Shown piece by piece: positions 33,840 to 43,479 of a stretch of DNA of 64,000 nt (positions are counted from its first letter, which is position 1; every line of letters begins with the position of its first letter). This stretch comes from Paracyclopina nana (Eukaryota > Arthropoda > Copepoda > Cyclopoida > Cyclopettidae). Where the stretch lies: positions 7,068,001 through 7,132,000 of the forward strand of contig JAGUCH010000004.1 of NCBI GenBank assembly GCA_019096065.1, in the 5' to 3' direction. The translations under genes were made by a program, and so were the position numbers. The notes below the pieces were generated by a model. The model had not been told where the DNA came from and ran no database searches. It saw only the letters and a program-made list of their open reading frames with translations.

Positions 33840-33936
33840 AAACGCTTAAAACCAATCACAATTTTGAGAGGAGTTAAAAAGTAACATCTACCCATTCATA
33901 ACGGCCAATTCACACATGTTTCTGTAATTTTTCGAG

Positions 33937-34096
33937 TTTTATATACTGTAATACGATTTCCTCCTGTTATAATTCAGTTTACCGATCCGACTCAGCTCTT
34001 TTATATCCCAGTTCTTTCTAAACAATTTGGGTGATATTAAATACTTAACGGCCCTGGAATCAAATTTGAGGGATTTTAAGTAATTTAATGCCCCTC
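33937..34096 (+). repeat. repeat R1, copy 2, split from its partner by a MITE
   Basis: Near-identical to 31695-31858. Its continuation after the MITE (34532-34625, CGCAGGCTCGGGC...AGCTATTTAATG) is the reverse complement of ~32305-32375, so the pair was rearranged relative to copy 1 before the MITE landed. Confidence 0.75.
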
Positions 34097-34526
34097 CACA
34101 GTGGTTTAAAATGCCGCTTTCACGCTCAACACAAAAAAGTCATGAAATTGACATAGCACATTTTTCTTATAGCTGTAAGCTAAAAACAGGCTATAATAGC
34201 TCCTCATTCCGCGAATTTCCGCGCCCAATTTCAATTGATTATCCTAAAATGGTGTCTTGGTTATTTTTTTGTCACTATATCTTGATTACATTCGGTTCCA
34301 AACAAAAGTTATAGCTGCCTGAAAATAGCCAAAAATGGACTTTATCCAAGAAAAATTGATTTTTAAGGCAAACTTTCATCTTCATTTGTCAATATCTACT
34401 AATTTGGGCACTTTTGATAGCCTAGAAGTCATTCAAATAAGAAGCTGAAAATTGGTCTTGAAATGAGAATTAGGCAATTTGACAGAATTTCTTGTGAGCG
34501 CGAAAACGGCTTTTTTGTCCACTGTG
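34097..34526. mobile_element. CACAGTG-ended MITE, copy 2
   Basis: The 430-bp element starts CACAGTGGTTTAAAATGCCG and ends CGGCTTTTTTGTCCACTGTG. Flanking 5-mers are CCCTC and CCCCC (4 of 5 identical), consistent with a decayed 5-bp target duplication. Homologous in reverse orientation to copy 1 in fibrillin intron 1, and in direct orientation to copies at 35985 and 37041. Confidence 0.8.
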
Positions 34527-34800
34527 CCCCCTAACGCAGGCTCGGGCTAGTAAAGCTGCACTCGAGTTTTCCCATTTTAAAATCCTTGCTCAGCTATTTA
34601 ATGACCCTACTTTAAGTGCCCCAGCTAGAAATAAACTAGGTAAAGGCGTCCATAAATGGACAGCGGAGGGCGGGCCTACGGAAATATTTGAAAGTAGCCC
34701 TTAATTTAAATAAAAAAATGGAAAGCATGCTTCATATCACAAAGCTTTTTCCTTCAGCAACCTTCACTTTTAAATGGAGCTGAGTCACAATATGTGTAGT

Positions 34801-35040
34801 TGCTAGTTTAACTATGTTATAAGAGAGAGCGGCAATCTTCCAACACACATTGCTGTGCAGATTGCAAAGGTTGAAACTGGTCAAAGTCATAGGTGGCGCA
34901 ATTTTTAGGATTTTTAGGACAATTTTTCTGTCACTCCACCTCGCCAAGTAAATAAGTTCGACCTTTGCTTTTGGAGGGCTCGTGTAGATCTCAGCTAGCC
35001 AAGATTGCCGCTCTCTCTGATATTCAGTTGAACTAGTAAT
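34801..35040. repeat. inverted repeat, possible small MITE
   Basis: The arm at 34801-34839 and the arm at 35001-35040 are imperfect reverse complements sharing GAGAGAGCGGCAATCTT and CTAGTT(T/C)AACT. The intervening ~160 bp has no coding signature. An open frame across it on the minus strand is considered spurious. Confidence 0.6.
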
Positions 35041-35095
35041 TGCACTCAGGTTCAAATATGCTAATATTAAGAAGACCTGTGTCCTATGCATGGAT

Positions 35096-35540
35096 CAACT
35101 GAGACGAACTCAGACCAGGACCAACTGTTTGCTAGAACCAGGACCAACTATCAGGTGGCCATGCTTGGATCAACTAGGACATACTGTCCTTAGATAGACT
35201 GCAACAGATTGTCCTTGGATAGACAGACATAACTCATAGTCCCTGGATCAACTTTGAAGATAAACAGTCCTTGGATCAATGAAACGGATAGTCCTTGGAT
35301 AGACTAGTATGACCTAGCAGGACCTGGGACAAGTATAACAAACTCTGACTGGATAGCCTGACATAACTGATTGACCCTGCACCAAAAAATGGATCATACT
35401 TGGATTGAAAGCTAGAACGTATTGTATGTACATTATTAGAATGCAGCAACAAACTGTCCCTGGATTGACAAAAACATACTGTCCTTGGATAGACTTGCAG
35501 AGCAGACTATCCTTGGATAGACTGGCAAAAGAGACTACCA
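35096..35540. repeat. degenerate short-period repeat with TCCTTGGAT core
   Basis: The core (T)CCTTGGATAGAC or CCTTGGATCAACT recurs roughly every 30-45 bp across this stretch. It recurs again near 38100-38150 and in reverse-complement form (GATCCAAGG) in the tandem duplication that follows. It looks like decayed satellite DNA. Confidence 0.65.
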
Positions 35541-35590
35541 TGGCTGGAGAAAGTGCTCAGCTACTAAATTTAGACTCTTACAGCAAAAGT

Positions 35591-36657
35591 ATAGCTAGAT
35601 TTGAGACAGTATTTTAATGCTTTTTGATGGCATGAGTTTCTGCTTGGCTTGAAAGCTTGAGCTACTACAGCACAAAGCTTGGGATTGCTTGAACCAAATT
35701 TTGAAAAGCTTGAAAGTTGAAAAAGCTTATTTGAATACGGTGACTTAATCACCATTTTTTCCTTTACGTAAAAAAGTCAAAAGTTTGAAAAAAGCTTGAA
35801 AAGTGAAATTTTCAGTCGATGCAAGAACACTATGTTTTCCCAGTCGATCCAAGGCTGACTAGTCATGTTGATGCACATACTGTCCATCTTTTGTCTATCC
35901 AAAGATGATCTGTTTGTAGATCCAAAAACTATGTTTTCATAGTTGATTCAAGAACAATTTGTCCAGCCAATTCAAGTACAGTTGCACAGTGGTTCAAAAT
36001 GCCGCTTTCATGCTCATCCCAAAAAAGTCGCGAATTTGACATGGCACCTTTTTCTTATAAGCCATTGGAGGGAAAAACTTTTTCACTAGATGGCGCTTTT
36101 TGGGCAAGCATATTTGGAAAGACTGTAGCACGTGAAACTTGTCATGTGATCAGGAGCAGCAGTTTGATTGGCTCATCAGCGAAGCCAGGTTAGAAAAAAA
36201 CAGTTTCAGCAATGAAAAGCTTATCTGTAAAAGTAGTTGATCCAAGAATGATTTGTTTTGTCCATGAGAGGCTGATTTGTTGTAGTCTATCCATGGACGA
36301 TCCATTGTGGATCCAAGGGTAGGAGTCCCAACTGTCCACATGGACTGACTAGTGTCTTTGATCACAATGCTGATCATGACCAACTGAAAGACCAAGACCA
36401 AGTAATAGATTATTCAGTTCTTGGACCTGGCTGCCCAAAATCTACCTTTGTCCTGGTAAATCTACGTCAGTCATGGTTATCCAAGTAATCCATTGCTGCT
36501 TAAGTCAGCTATGGTTTCCAAAGTCAGAAATGGTGACTCAAGTCACTCCTTAAGGGGCTGCACAAGGTAAAGCTTAATAAGGCTTGGCTACCCAAGTCAG
36601 TCCTAAGTAGTTTGTGTTTTACCAAGTTAGCCCAAGCTAGTTAAGTCACAAGTCAGT
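35591..36657. repeat. tandem duplication unit 1
   Basis: About 1.07 kb starting TATAGCTAGATTTGAGACAG, repeated with high similarity from 36658. Shared landmarks: TTCAGTCGATGCAAGAACA, GGTTGATTCAAGTA(C/A)AGTTG, and the block from GTAGTTGATCCAAGAATGA to ACCAACTGAAAGACCAAGAC. No gene inside. Confidence 0.8.
35985..36056. mobile_element. CACAGTG-ended MITE, copy 3, truncated
   Basis: Begins CACAGTGGTTCAAAATGCCG and matches the left ~72 bp of copies 2 and 4. It then diverges at CTTATAAGCC into unrelated sequence, so the rest was deleted or replaced within unit 1 of the tandem duplication. Confidence 0.7.
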
Positions 36658-38003
36658 TATATAGCTAGATTTGAGACAGGAGACAGTATTTTAATGTTAT
36701 TGATGGAATGAGTGTCTGCTTGGCTTGAAAGCTTGAGCTACAACAGCACAAACCTTGAGATTCCTTGAAGTTAGAAAATTGAAAAAGCTTGTTAAATATG
36801 GTGACTTTCACCACCTTTTTTTTCTTTTACGTAAAATAGTGAAAAGTTTGAAAAAAGCCTGAAATGTGAAATTTTTCAGTCGATGCAAGAACAGTATGTT
36901 TTCCCAGTCGATCCAAGGCTGATTAGTTGAGTTGACACAAGTGCTGTCCGCCTTATGTCTATCCAAAGATGATCCGTTTGTCGATCCAAAAACTTAATGT
37001 GATTCAAGGACAATTTGTCCGGTTGATTCAAGTAAAGTTGCGTAGTGGTTGAAAATGCCGCTTTCATGCTCATCTCGAAAAAGTTGCGAATTTGACATGG
37101 CACCTTTTTCTTATAGCCCTAAGCTAAAAACAGGCTATCATAGCTCCTCATTCCACAAATTTCCGGGTCCAATTTCAATTGATTATCCTGAAATGGTGTC
37201 TTGGTTATTTTTTTTGTCACAATATCTTGATTGCCTCAAAATGGCCAAGCTGTTCTACTATTTCTCCAAAAATGGACTTTATCCAGGAAAAATTGATTGT
37301 TAAGGCCAATTTCCATCTTAATTTGTCAATAACTTCTAATTTGGACACTTTTGATAGCCAAGAACTCATTCAAAAATGAGATGCTGAAAATTGGTCTTGA
37401 AAAGAGAATTTGGCCAATTCACCCGAATTTCTTGTGAGCGTGAAAAGGCTTTTTTATGTGGGTTGGTATTTCTTGTCGAACCCAATATATGTCTGTCCTG
37501 GTCTATCTATGGCCTGTGTGCTCTGACTGTTGATCCTATGATGATCCATCGTGTTGATCAATGGATTATCTGTAAAAGTAGTTGATCCAAGAATGATTTG
37601 TTTTGTCCATGAGAGGCCAATTTGTCGTAGTCTATCCACGGATGATCCATTGTGGATCCAAGGGTAGGAGTCCCAACTGTCCACATGGACTGACTAGTGT
37701 CTTTGATCACAAATGCTGATCATGACCAACTGAAAGACCAAGACCAACTAATAGATTAGTCAGTTCTTGGACCTGGCTGCCCAAAATCTAAAAATGTCCT
37801 GGCAAATCTAAGTCAGCCATGGTTATCCAAGTAATCTATTGTTGCTCAAGTCAGCTATGGTTTCCAAAGACAGAGGTGGTGACTCAAGTCACTCCTTAAG
37901 TGGCTGCACAAGGTGAAGCTTAATTAGGCTTAGCTACCTAAGTCACTCCTAAGTAGTTTGTTTTTAACCAAATCAGTCCTAGCTAGTTAAGTCACAAGTC
38001 AGT
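36658..38003. repeat. tandem duplication unit 2
   Basis: Second copy of the 35591-36657 unit, longer (about 1.35 kb) because it keeps a nearly full MITE where unit 1 has a truncated one. Both units end in AGTCACAAGTCAGTT. Point differences throughout show the duplication is not recent. Confidence 0.78.
37041..37455. mobile_element. CACAGTG-ended MITE, copy 4, ends decayed
   Basis: Homologous to copy 2 over ~415 bp. The left heptamer is mutated to CGTAGTG and the last ~10 bp of the right end are replaced (…GGCTTTTTTATGTGGG). Located at the position equivalent to copy 3 in the duplicated unit. Confidence 0.7.
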
Positions 38004-38159
38004 TCTTCTTGCTGGGGTGAATTTAAGTCAGCCATGGTTACACAATTTAGCCCCAATGTTATTTGCTAGAATAGTAGTTGGTCCCTAGATCAAAGAGACG
38101 GATCCTCCTTGGATCGATTGTTAGAACACACACTCCTTGGATAGACAGGACTTACTGGG

Positions 38160-38705
38160 CAGGGAGAGAGGGGTAGGCCTTTTGCCCACTCCCAATAATA
38201 TGTCTCAATCAGTTTGTTTATAGTATTACAGTTTTAGTTTTGAGGGCCCGCCCTCCCAAAATAATGAGAGTGGGCGGGCCTTCGGCCCGCTCCCACTAAT
38301 ATTGCACGTATACTGGTGGCGCTTTTTTTTACAGTTTCCTTTTTTTTAACAGGGGAGCAACATAAGTCATAGTGAAATTTGGAGGGCAGGCCTTCTTTGG
38401 CCCGCACCCAAAAAAATTGCCTGAATATTGTTGAATGTGGTCAACATAATTTGTTTGGTGTAAGGGCAATCCTAAACATTTGCTCAACTTTATATTTCAA
38501 TCATAATGCAAAGAATTGGTAAAATGGTGAGATGCTCTGATAGCTCAGTGACAGAGTTTCAGATTGCAATGCAGTCCGACCCAGGTTCAAATCCCGGAAG
38601 AGGCAATAATTTTTTTGTCGTTTTCTGGATAACAATTTACTTCCTGGTCAATATCTCGGCCCGCCCTCCAAAAACCAATGCTATGGAAGGGCTTCTGACA
38701 TAATA
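38160..38705. mobile_element. tRNA-derived composite repeat, copy A
   Basis: Contains a tRNA-like head at 38533-38604: A box TAGCTCAGTGACAGAG and B box GGTTCAAATCC, best resembling tRNA-Cys. A tail follows, ...CAATTTACTTCCTGGTCAATATC. Upstream in the same copy are the hairpin segments AGTGGGCGGGCC-TTC-GGCCCGCTCCCACT (38269-38297) and GGCCCGCCCTCC motifs. A similar unit follows at 38756. Confidence 0.65.
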
Positions 38706-38755
38706 AATATAATTCTGTGAAAATAATTTTTTGAATTGAGAAACAAAAAAACTGA

Positions 38756-39235
38756 GAGGGGGCAAACCTTTTGCCAACTCTCAATAATATGCTTCAGTCA
38801 CCTTTTTGAAAGCACTGCAATTTGAGTTTTTGAGGGACAAATTTTCAAATGCCCTCTATGGAAAAACAAACACTGTTGCATTCAGCCCAGTGACTGGGCT
38901 GAATGTGGCCATAGCATATGATTTTAATTTGCTAGGTGTTGGGGCAATCCCAAAATGTTGTTCAACATTTTCTTTGAATTAAATTGCTCAAAAGTTGTAA
39001 TTTTTGTGTGATGTTAAGATGGCTCAGTGACAGAGTGTCTGATTGCCATACTGTCTGACCCTGGTTCAAACCCCATAAGAGGCAAACATTTTTCTGTCTT
39101 TTTCTAGACTAGAATTTACTTCCTGGTCGATATCCTTGTGCAGTTTCCTGGTGCAGTTTCCTGTGTCAAACGGGGGAGCGACATAGGTCACAGCGAAATG
39201 TGGAGGGCGGGCCGAAGGCCCGCCCTCCAATAACT
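38756..39235. mobile_element. tRNA-derived composite repeat, copy B
   Basis: Shares with copy A the start (CCTTTTGCC(C/A)ACTC(C/T)CAATAATATG), a GGGCAATCC(T/C)AAA block, the tRNA-like head at 39013-39083 (GGCTCAGTGACAGAGTG, GGTTCAAACCCC) and the tail AATTTACTTCCTGGTCGATATC. It ends in a perfect 12-bp-arm hairpin at 39202-39228. Confidence 0.65.
39202..39228. repeat. perfect GC-rich hairpin
   Basis: GGAGGGCGGGCC-GAA-GGCCCGCCCTCC: 12-bp perfectly complementary arms with a 3-nt loop in otherwise AT-rich DNA. The arm sequence recurs at ~34664, ~38246, ~38380 and ~38656. Confidence 0.9.
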
Positions 39236-39491
39236 ATTATTTGGCCGCTTTTGGAATTACAAGGCAATTTTTAAAAAGGCTATTTTATTTTGAGCATTTT
39301 TGGCTAGTGGATTAAGCAATTATTGTCATACGATTACGGCACTAATGAGGAGCTGAACAGGCCCATACATTAAAAGTCACATGTCTATAAAGGAGCAGAA
39401 GTGTTCTCGATTCCATTTATTTTGTTGAGAAAGCACCTTAGAACTACCAGGTAAGTTAACTTTTTGGTAAGTTGGATCAATACACCTAAAA

Positions 39492-40649
39492 ATGCCAATA
39501 GTGATAAAGGACTTTTCTTGGCACCAAACACCTGCAAAGATTTCAATTGACTTGCCAGACATAAAATCAAAGTGTTATGATGTCTTTATTGCACCACAGT
39601 ACTTAAAAGTCAGTTCAAGTCCATATTTCTTTGAAGCTTTCTTCCCCCATGAAATCAATGTGGATGGCAGCCATGCAGTGAAGACTGACACCTCACTGAA
39701 AATTGAGCTAAGCAAGCTTGACCCCCTGACTAATTGGGAAAGCTTAACTTTGACGGATCTTAGTCATGACTCAGCAAAGGCCAAAAGGCTGGAAGCTCAA
39801 AAGTGGAGAGCTGAATATGAAGCTAATCAAACTAAGCAAAGGCTTGTGGATGAAAGAGAAAGGGAAAAGCAGGCAACTGAAAGCTCTTTACAAGCTTATG
39901 AAGTTAACCGAAGAAGAATTGAGGCTGAAAAGGCCAAGAGCAAATCAGAGTTTTTCAAAAAAGAGCCAAAAGCAAGGTATGCCCTAAACTCTATAGGTTC
40001 CAACATAAAATAATGAAAAAAATCTAGGCTTCCAGAATTCAGCACAACTTTAGCCACTAAAGTGGCTGAGGAAAAGGAGAAACTGAATGATTTACCACCT
40101 ATAAGGGAACCTATGGTATTAAGTTTCCACATGAGTCACAGGCAATTTCCAGCACCTAAAAGGGAGAGCAATAAAGAGGCTGAAGAGAAATGGGCTAAAC
40201 AGCAAAAGGAAGCTCTTGAGCAGAAACTAAGCTCCAAATATGAGGAAATGGAGCCAATGGATGTCATGGCCAAAGCTGAGCATTTTTTCAAATTGGATGA
40301 CTATGAGTCAGCTCTGGAGGTGTACAATTATGGCCTGGAGTGCTGGCCCAGCCATGCTCAGCTTTGGAACAACAGGGCAGCTGTTCATTTGAAAATTGGC
40401 AATTTTCATCAAGCCATCAAGGATTCAAATGAGGCTTTGGAGCTGTTAGATCCTCCTGTGGAAGCCAATGCTGTAATGAGGGCAAAGGCTTTGATTAGAA
40501 GAGGAACTGCTCTAACAGAATTGAATTGCTATGAAAAAGCTCTAGAGGAGTTCAAAGCAGCTCAAGTGATTTTGCCAGACAATCTAGGAATCCAGTCTAA
40601 CATTCAGAGAATTGAGTCTCTCATGATTGATGATGAAGACTCTAGTTGA
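39492..40649 (+). CDS. DNAAF4: dynein axonemal assembly factor 4 (DYX1C1), 2 exons
   Basis: Cytoplasmic co-chaperone that works with HSP90 to preassemble dynein arms for motile cilia and flagella. Exons 39492-39976 and 40028-40649 give 368 residues (human 420). An N-terminal CS/p23-like domain spans residues ~3-90 (MPIVIKDFSWHQT..., YLKVSSSPYFFEAF), matching the human YSWQQT...YLKVNFPPFLFEAF. A charged coiled coil follows (~90-160), then the HSP90-binding TPR region at ~255-368 (ALEVYNYGLECWPSHAQLWN, NRAAVHLKIGNFHQAIKDSNEAL, RAKALIRRGTALTELNCYEKALEEF). The human extreme C-terminus is shortened to DDEDSS. Its presence implies that the organism makes motile axonemes, for example in sperm or mechanosensory neurons. 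Confidence 0.93.
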
Positions 40650-41463
40650 TCTTTAACGTACCATATGAACGCCTGGTAAATAAATTCAGCATAAAAAAGC
40701 TAATTTAAAAAATCAATTGAAAAGTTGGCATCTAATTGGTAGCTAGCTTTTTTTCTAGTCCAATTATTTCATCTTATATGAAATAATCCGCATGAGAGCT
40801 TTTATCTACTTTATGTGTGGAATTCGAAGCTATATGAAAAAACAGGTTTTGGGCAAGATTCACTCCAACTTCTTACCGTGTGTGAGCTAACTTGGGAACA
40901 TTCTCTTTTCTAAGGCATCATACTATTTGTTTTACATTTGTTTAGAGGCAATTTTGTTAACTCCAACTCTTATTTAACTTAGCATATTTGTTAAGCTGAT
41001 TGTTTTTCTCTCCAAAATGCAAGGACAAAAAAGCTGTTCACAAGTGAAAATGTTTGATACTTGACGAAAAGTGTAAAAATGCATGCAGAAAAATATTCAT
41101 AATTGAATTATTACAATTCCTAAAATAGGAGCACACATGATTTTCTACTACATTTGGTTCATTGAATCCAAAGTTGCCCTGCTTTATGGTGAGACCTGGC
41201 TCAGTTGTTGCAGCAATCCAGCCGAAAAGGCCTAAACAGTAAAAACTACAAACAGTGGATTTTTTTGTCATCACCAGGAAAAGAAGTTGAAATTTGGAGC
41301 AATTTTGAAGTTTGGCACTAAGTGCAAATGAGAAGCTTGCAACATAGTAAGAGGAAAGTTTGCATCAGCTGACTACAACAGCAAATGGCCTCTCTCTCCG
41401 GTTTATTGACTTTCCAGATAGAACTGGAAAAATGAAGAGCTATGTGTCTTGAGCCAAAGTAAA
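40650..41463. other. intergenic region between DNAAF4 and the SLC35G-like gene
   Basis: AT-rich, 814 bp, with AATAAA-like signal shortly after the DNAAF4 stop (~40680). No gene or repeat recognised. Confidence 0.45.
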
Positions 41464-42937
41464 ATGAGTGGAGGAGAAGAGGCAACAGAAGAGCATGATG
41501 ATGGCACTGACCAAGAAGATGCTGATGAGGAAGCTTTGATCCAGGAGCAGCAACACAGAAGCTATTCATCAAAATGGAAAAAAGGACTAGGGGCTGTGAT
41601 GGCTCTAGGATCCAGTTTGGTATTTACCTTCAATGGGCTGCTGATAAAAAAGTTCCAATTGGACCTAGTGGACACATTATTTGTCAGATCACTCATCCAG
41701 TCATTGTTACTCCTCATTTTCCTGAAAATCAGAGGCATTTCTTTCCTTCCAACTTTTAACCAAGAGCCAGAACTGACAACACTCAAGAAATGCTGGATTT
41801 ACACAATTTTAATCTTCCAAGTAAGCCATCAATTTTCCATCATTCAATGCTTATAGCAAAATATTTTTTATTTAAGTGGAAAACTAGAAAAAGCTCCTGA
41901 TGTGTGATAAAAGCTACATTACAGCATTTTTTATATTTTACAAAATAATTAGTTTTTCAGCTTAATGCTTTACGTGGTAAATAACTATTGCACATAAGTT
42001 TGCATTTCAGTGCAAGAAAAATGACTTTAATTTGATTCTTCATATTTTTGTCAAGAATAACTATTTTAATAGTTATTTAAAAATTGCCACTCAAAAGCCA
42101 AAAAATGAACTTATTAGAATAAGAAACAGCTTTCCTTGCCTCATTATTGTTTTTTTTTCTAGGGCCTTTGTGCTGGGCTGATCATGATGTGCTCCTACTT
42201 GGCTGTGCTCTACTGTCCTCTGGGAGATGCACTCACAGTCATATATGCTTGCCCCATTTTCACCATGATCTTTTCATGCCTCATTCTCAAGATAAGGCAA
42301 GGCATGTGGAAAATTCTGTTTGCCATTAACCTCATTGCTGGAGTCATTTTAGTTGTAAGACCCCCACTACTGTTTCCAGATGAAGATAACCCAAAGGCCA
42401 AGGGTAATACTCTTAAAAGCCTAGCTAACTTAAAATAATTGACTTTTGGTGCTTTCAGACAAAACTTACTGGATTGGCATAGGGATGAGCCTTGGAGCTG
42501 CTTGCAGTGGTGCTCTGTGCAATGTTGCCATCAACTATCTCAAGAGCTTGAACAATGGACTCATAATGCTTTGGGCCGGCCTCATGAGCATCTTGTCATC
42601 TATTCTTTTCATCAGCTTTGATAGAAACTCGTACATCTTCAATGGTCATGCCATGGACTCCACCATGGTAGGACACTTGTTTATCCTTGCTTTGGTGGGC
42701 ATCACTGCCAATTGGATGACCATTGTGTCCTACCAATTGTTGGATCCTACAATTTGTTCAGTCCTGAGGTCACAAGAGATCATATTTGCCTATGTTATAC
42801 AAGCTTTACTCCTGCATGAAATCCCTACTCTACTTGGCTCCATTGGAGCTACTTTGGTTGTTATAAGCGCATTTTGTATGCCATTAGAAAAGTATGTTGT
42901 GCCCAGGTTTCCTAGGCAGCTCCAAATGATATGCTGA
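41464..42937 (+). CDS. SLC35G-type EamA/DMT transporter (3 exons)
   Basis: Drug/metabolite-transporter superfamily protein with two EamA repeats, most like SLC35G1 (TMEM20). Exons 41464-41820, 42163-42403 and 42459-42937 give 358 residues. An acidic cytosolic N-terminus (~45 residues, EEHDDGTDQEDADEE) precedes about ten hydrophobic helices. These start at AVMALGSSLVFTFNGLLI and include the EamA signature stretch SYLAVLYCPLGDALTVIYACPIF, followed by LIAGVILVVRPP. The second repeat begins YWIGIGMSLGAACSGAL and ends LGSIGATLVVISAFCMP. The start is the first ATG of the open frame. Intron 1 (342 bp) is long for this locus. Substrate unknown; vertebrate SLC35G1 has been placed at ER-plasma membrane contacts in calcium signalling. 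Confidence 0.82.
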
Positions 42938-43479
42938 AACACTTAGCATTGATAATAAAGCTAAATAAGTACTTACTCGGATGATGCCTTTCCTATTTCT
43001 TTCCAAGTGGCAGGCTTGAAAAGTCCATTTCATGACTTAGAAATGTCTGTAAGGTTTCTTGCAAGCTTCAACATGTTTTTAGATGAAAAGTCATGAGCTG
43101 AGAACTAGGCGAAAAAGAGCTTAGGCTCCTCATTTTGCTGAGAAAAACCGCTGTCGATTTAAAAAAAGTCCAATTATTAGCGAAAGGAAATCATTATGAG
43201 TTTATTTGACAATATTCTTGTAAATAAGTTCGATTTGATTTATCTTTTATGTTACAATTGAATCTTTTCAATTTTTTAAGCTTTTCTACAAATGCAATAT
43301 ATTTCATGGTGACGACATTTCACCACAACATTGTTGACAATAAATCTTTTCATCATTTCTTGGCTGAGTTCAGTGCAAACTGAAAAAGTAAATTCGCAAT
43401 AAAATGCGTTAAATGAGAAAAGCATTTTCATTTTCCGCCAAAAGGACTGGCGTTAAATTGAAACTTGCTTCTCACAATA
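42938..43479. other. intergenic region upstream of TRIM23
   Basis: AATAAA at ~42954 probably ends the SLC35G-like transcript. The remaining ~500 AT-rich bases presumably hold the TRIM23 promoter; no motif stands out. Confidence 0.4.

Noticed and set aside
34732..35091. Minus-strand 119-residue frame with a leader-like N-terminus
   Set aside because: It spans an inverted repeat inside a repeat field, has no domain, and the leader-like start is probably chance in AT-rich DNA.
38533..39083. Functional tRNA-Cys genes
   Set aside because: Both copies have mismatched acceptor and anticodon stems and share a non-tRNA tail, which marks them as SINE heads.
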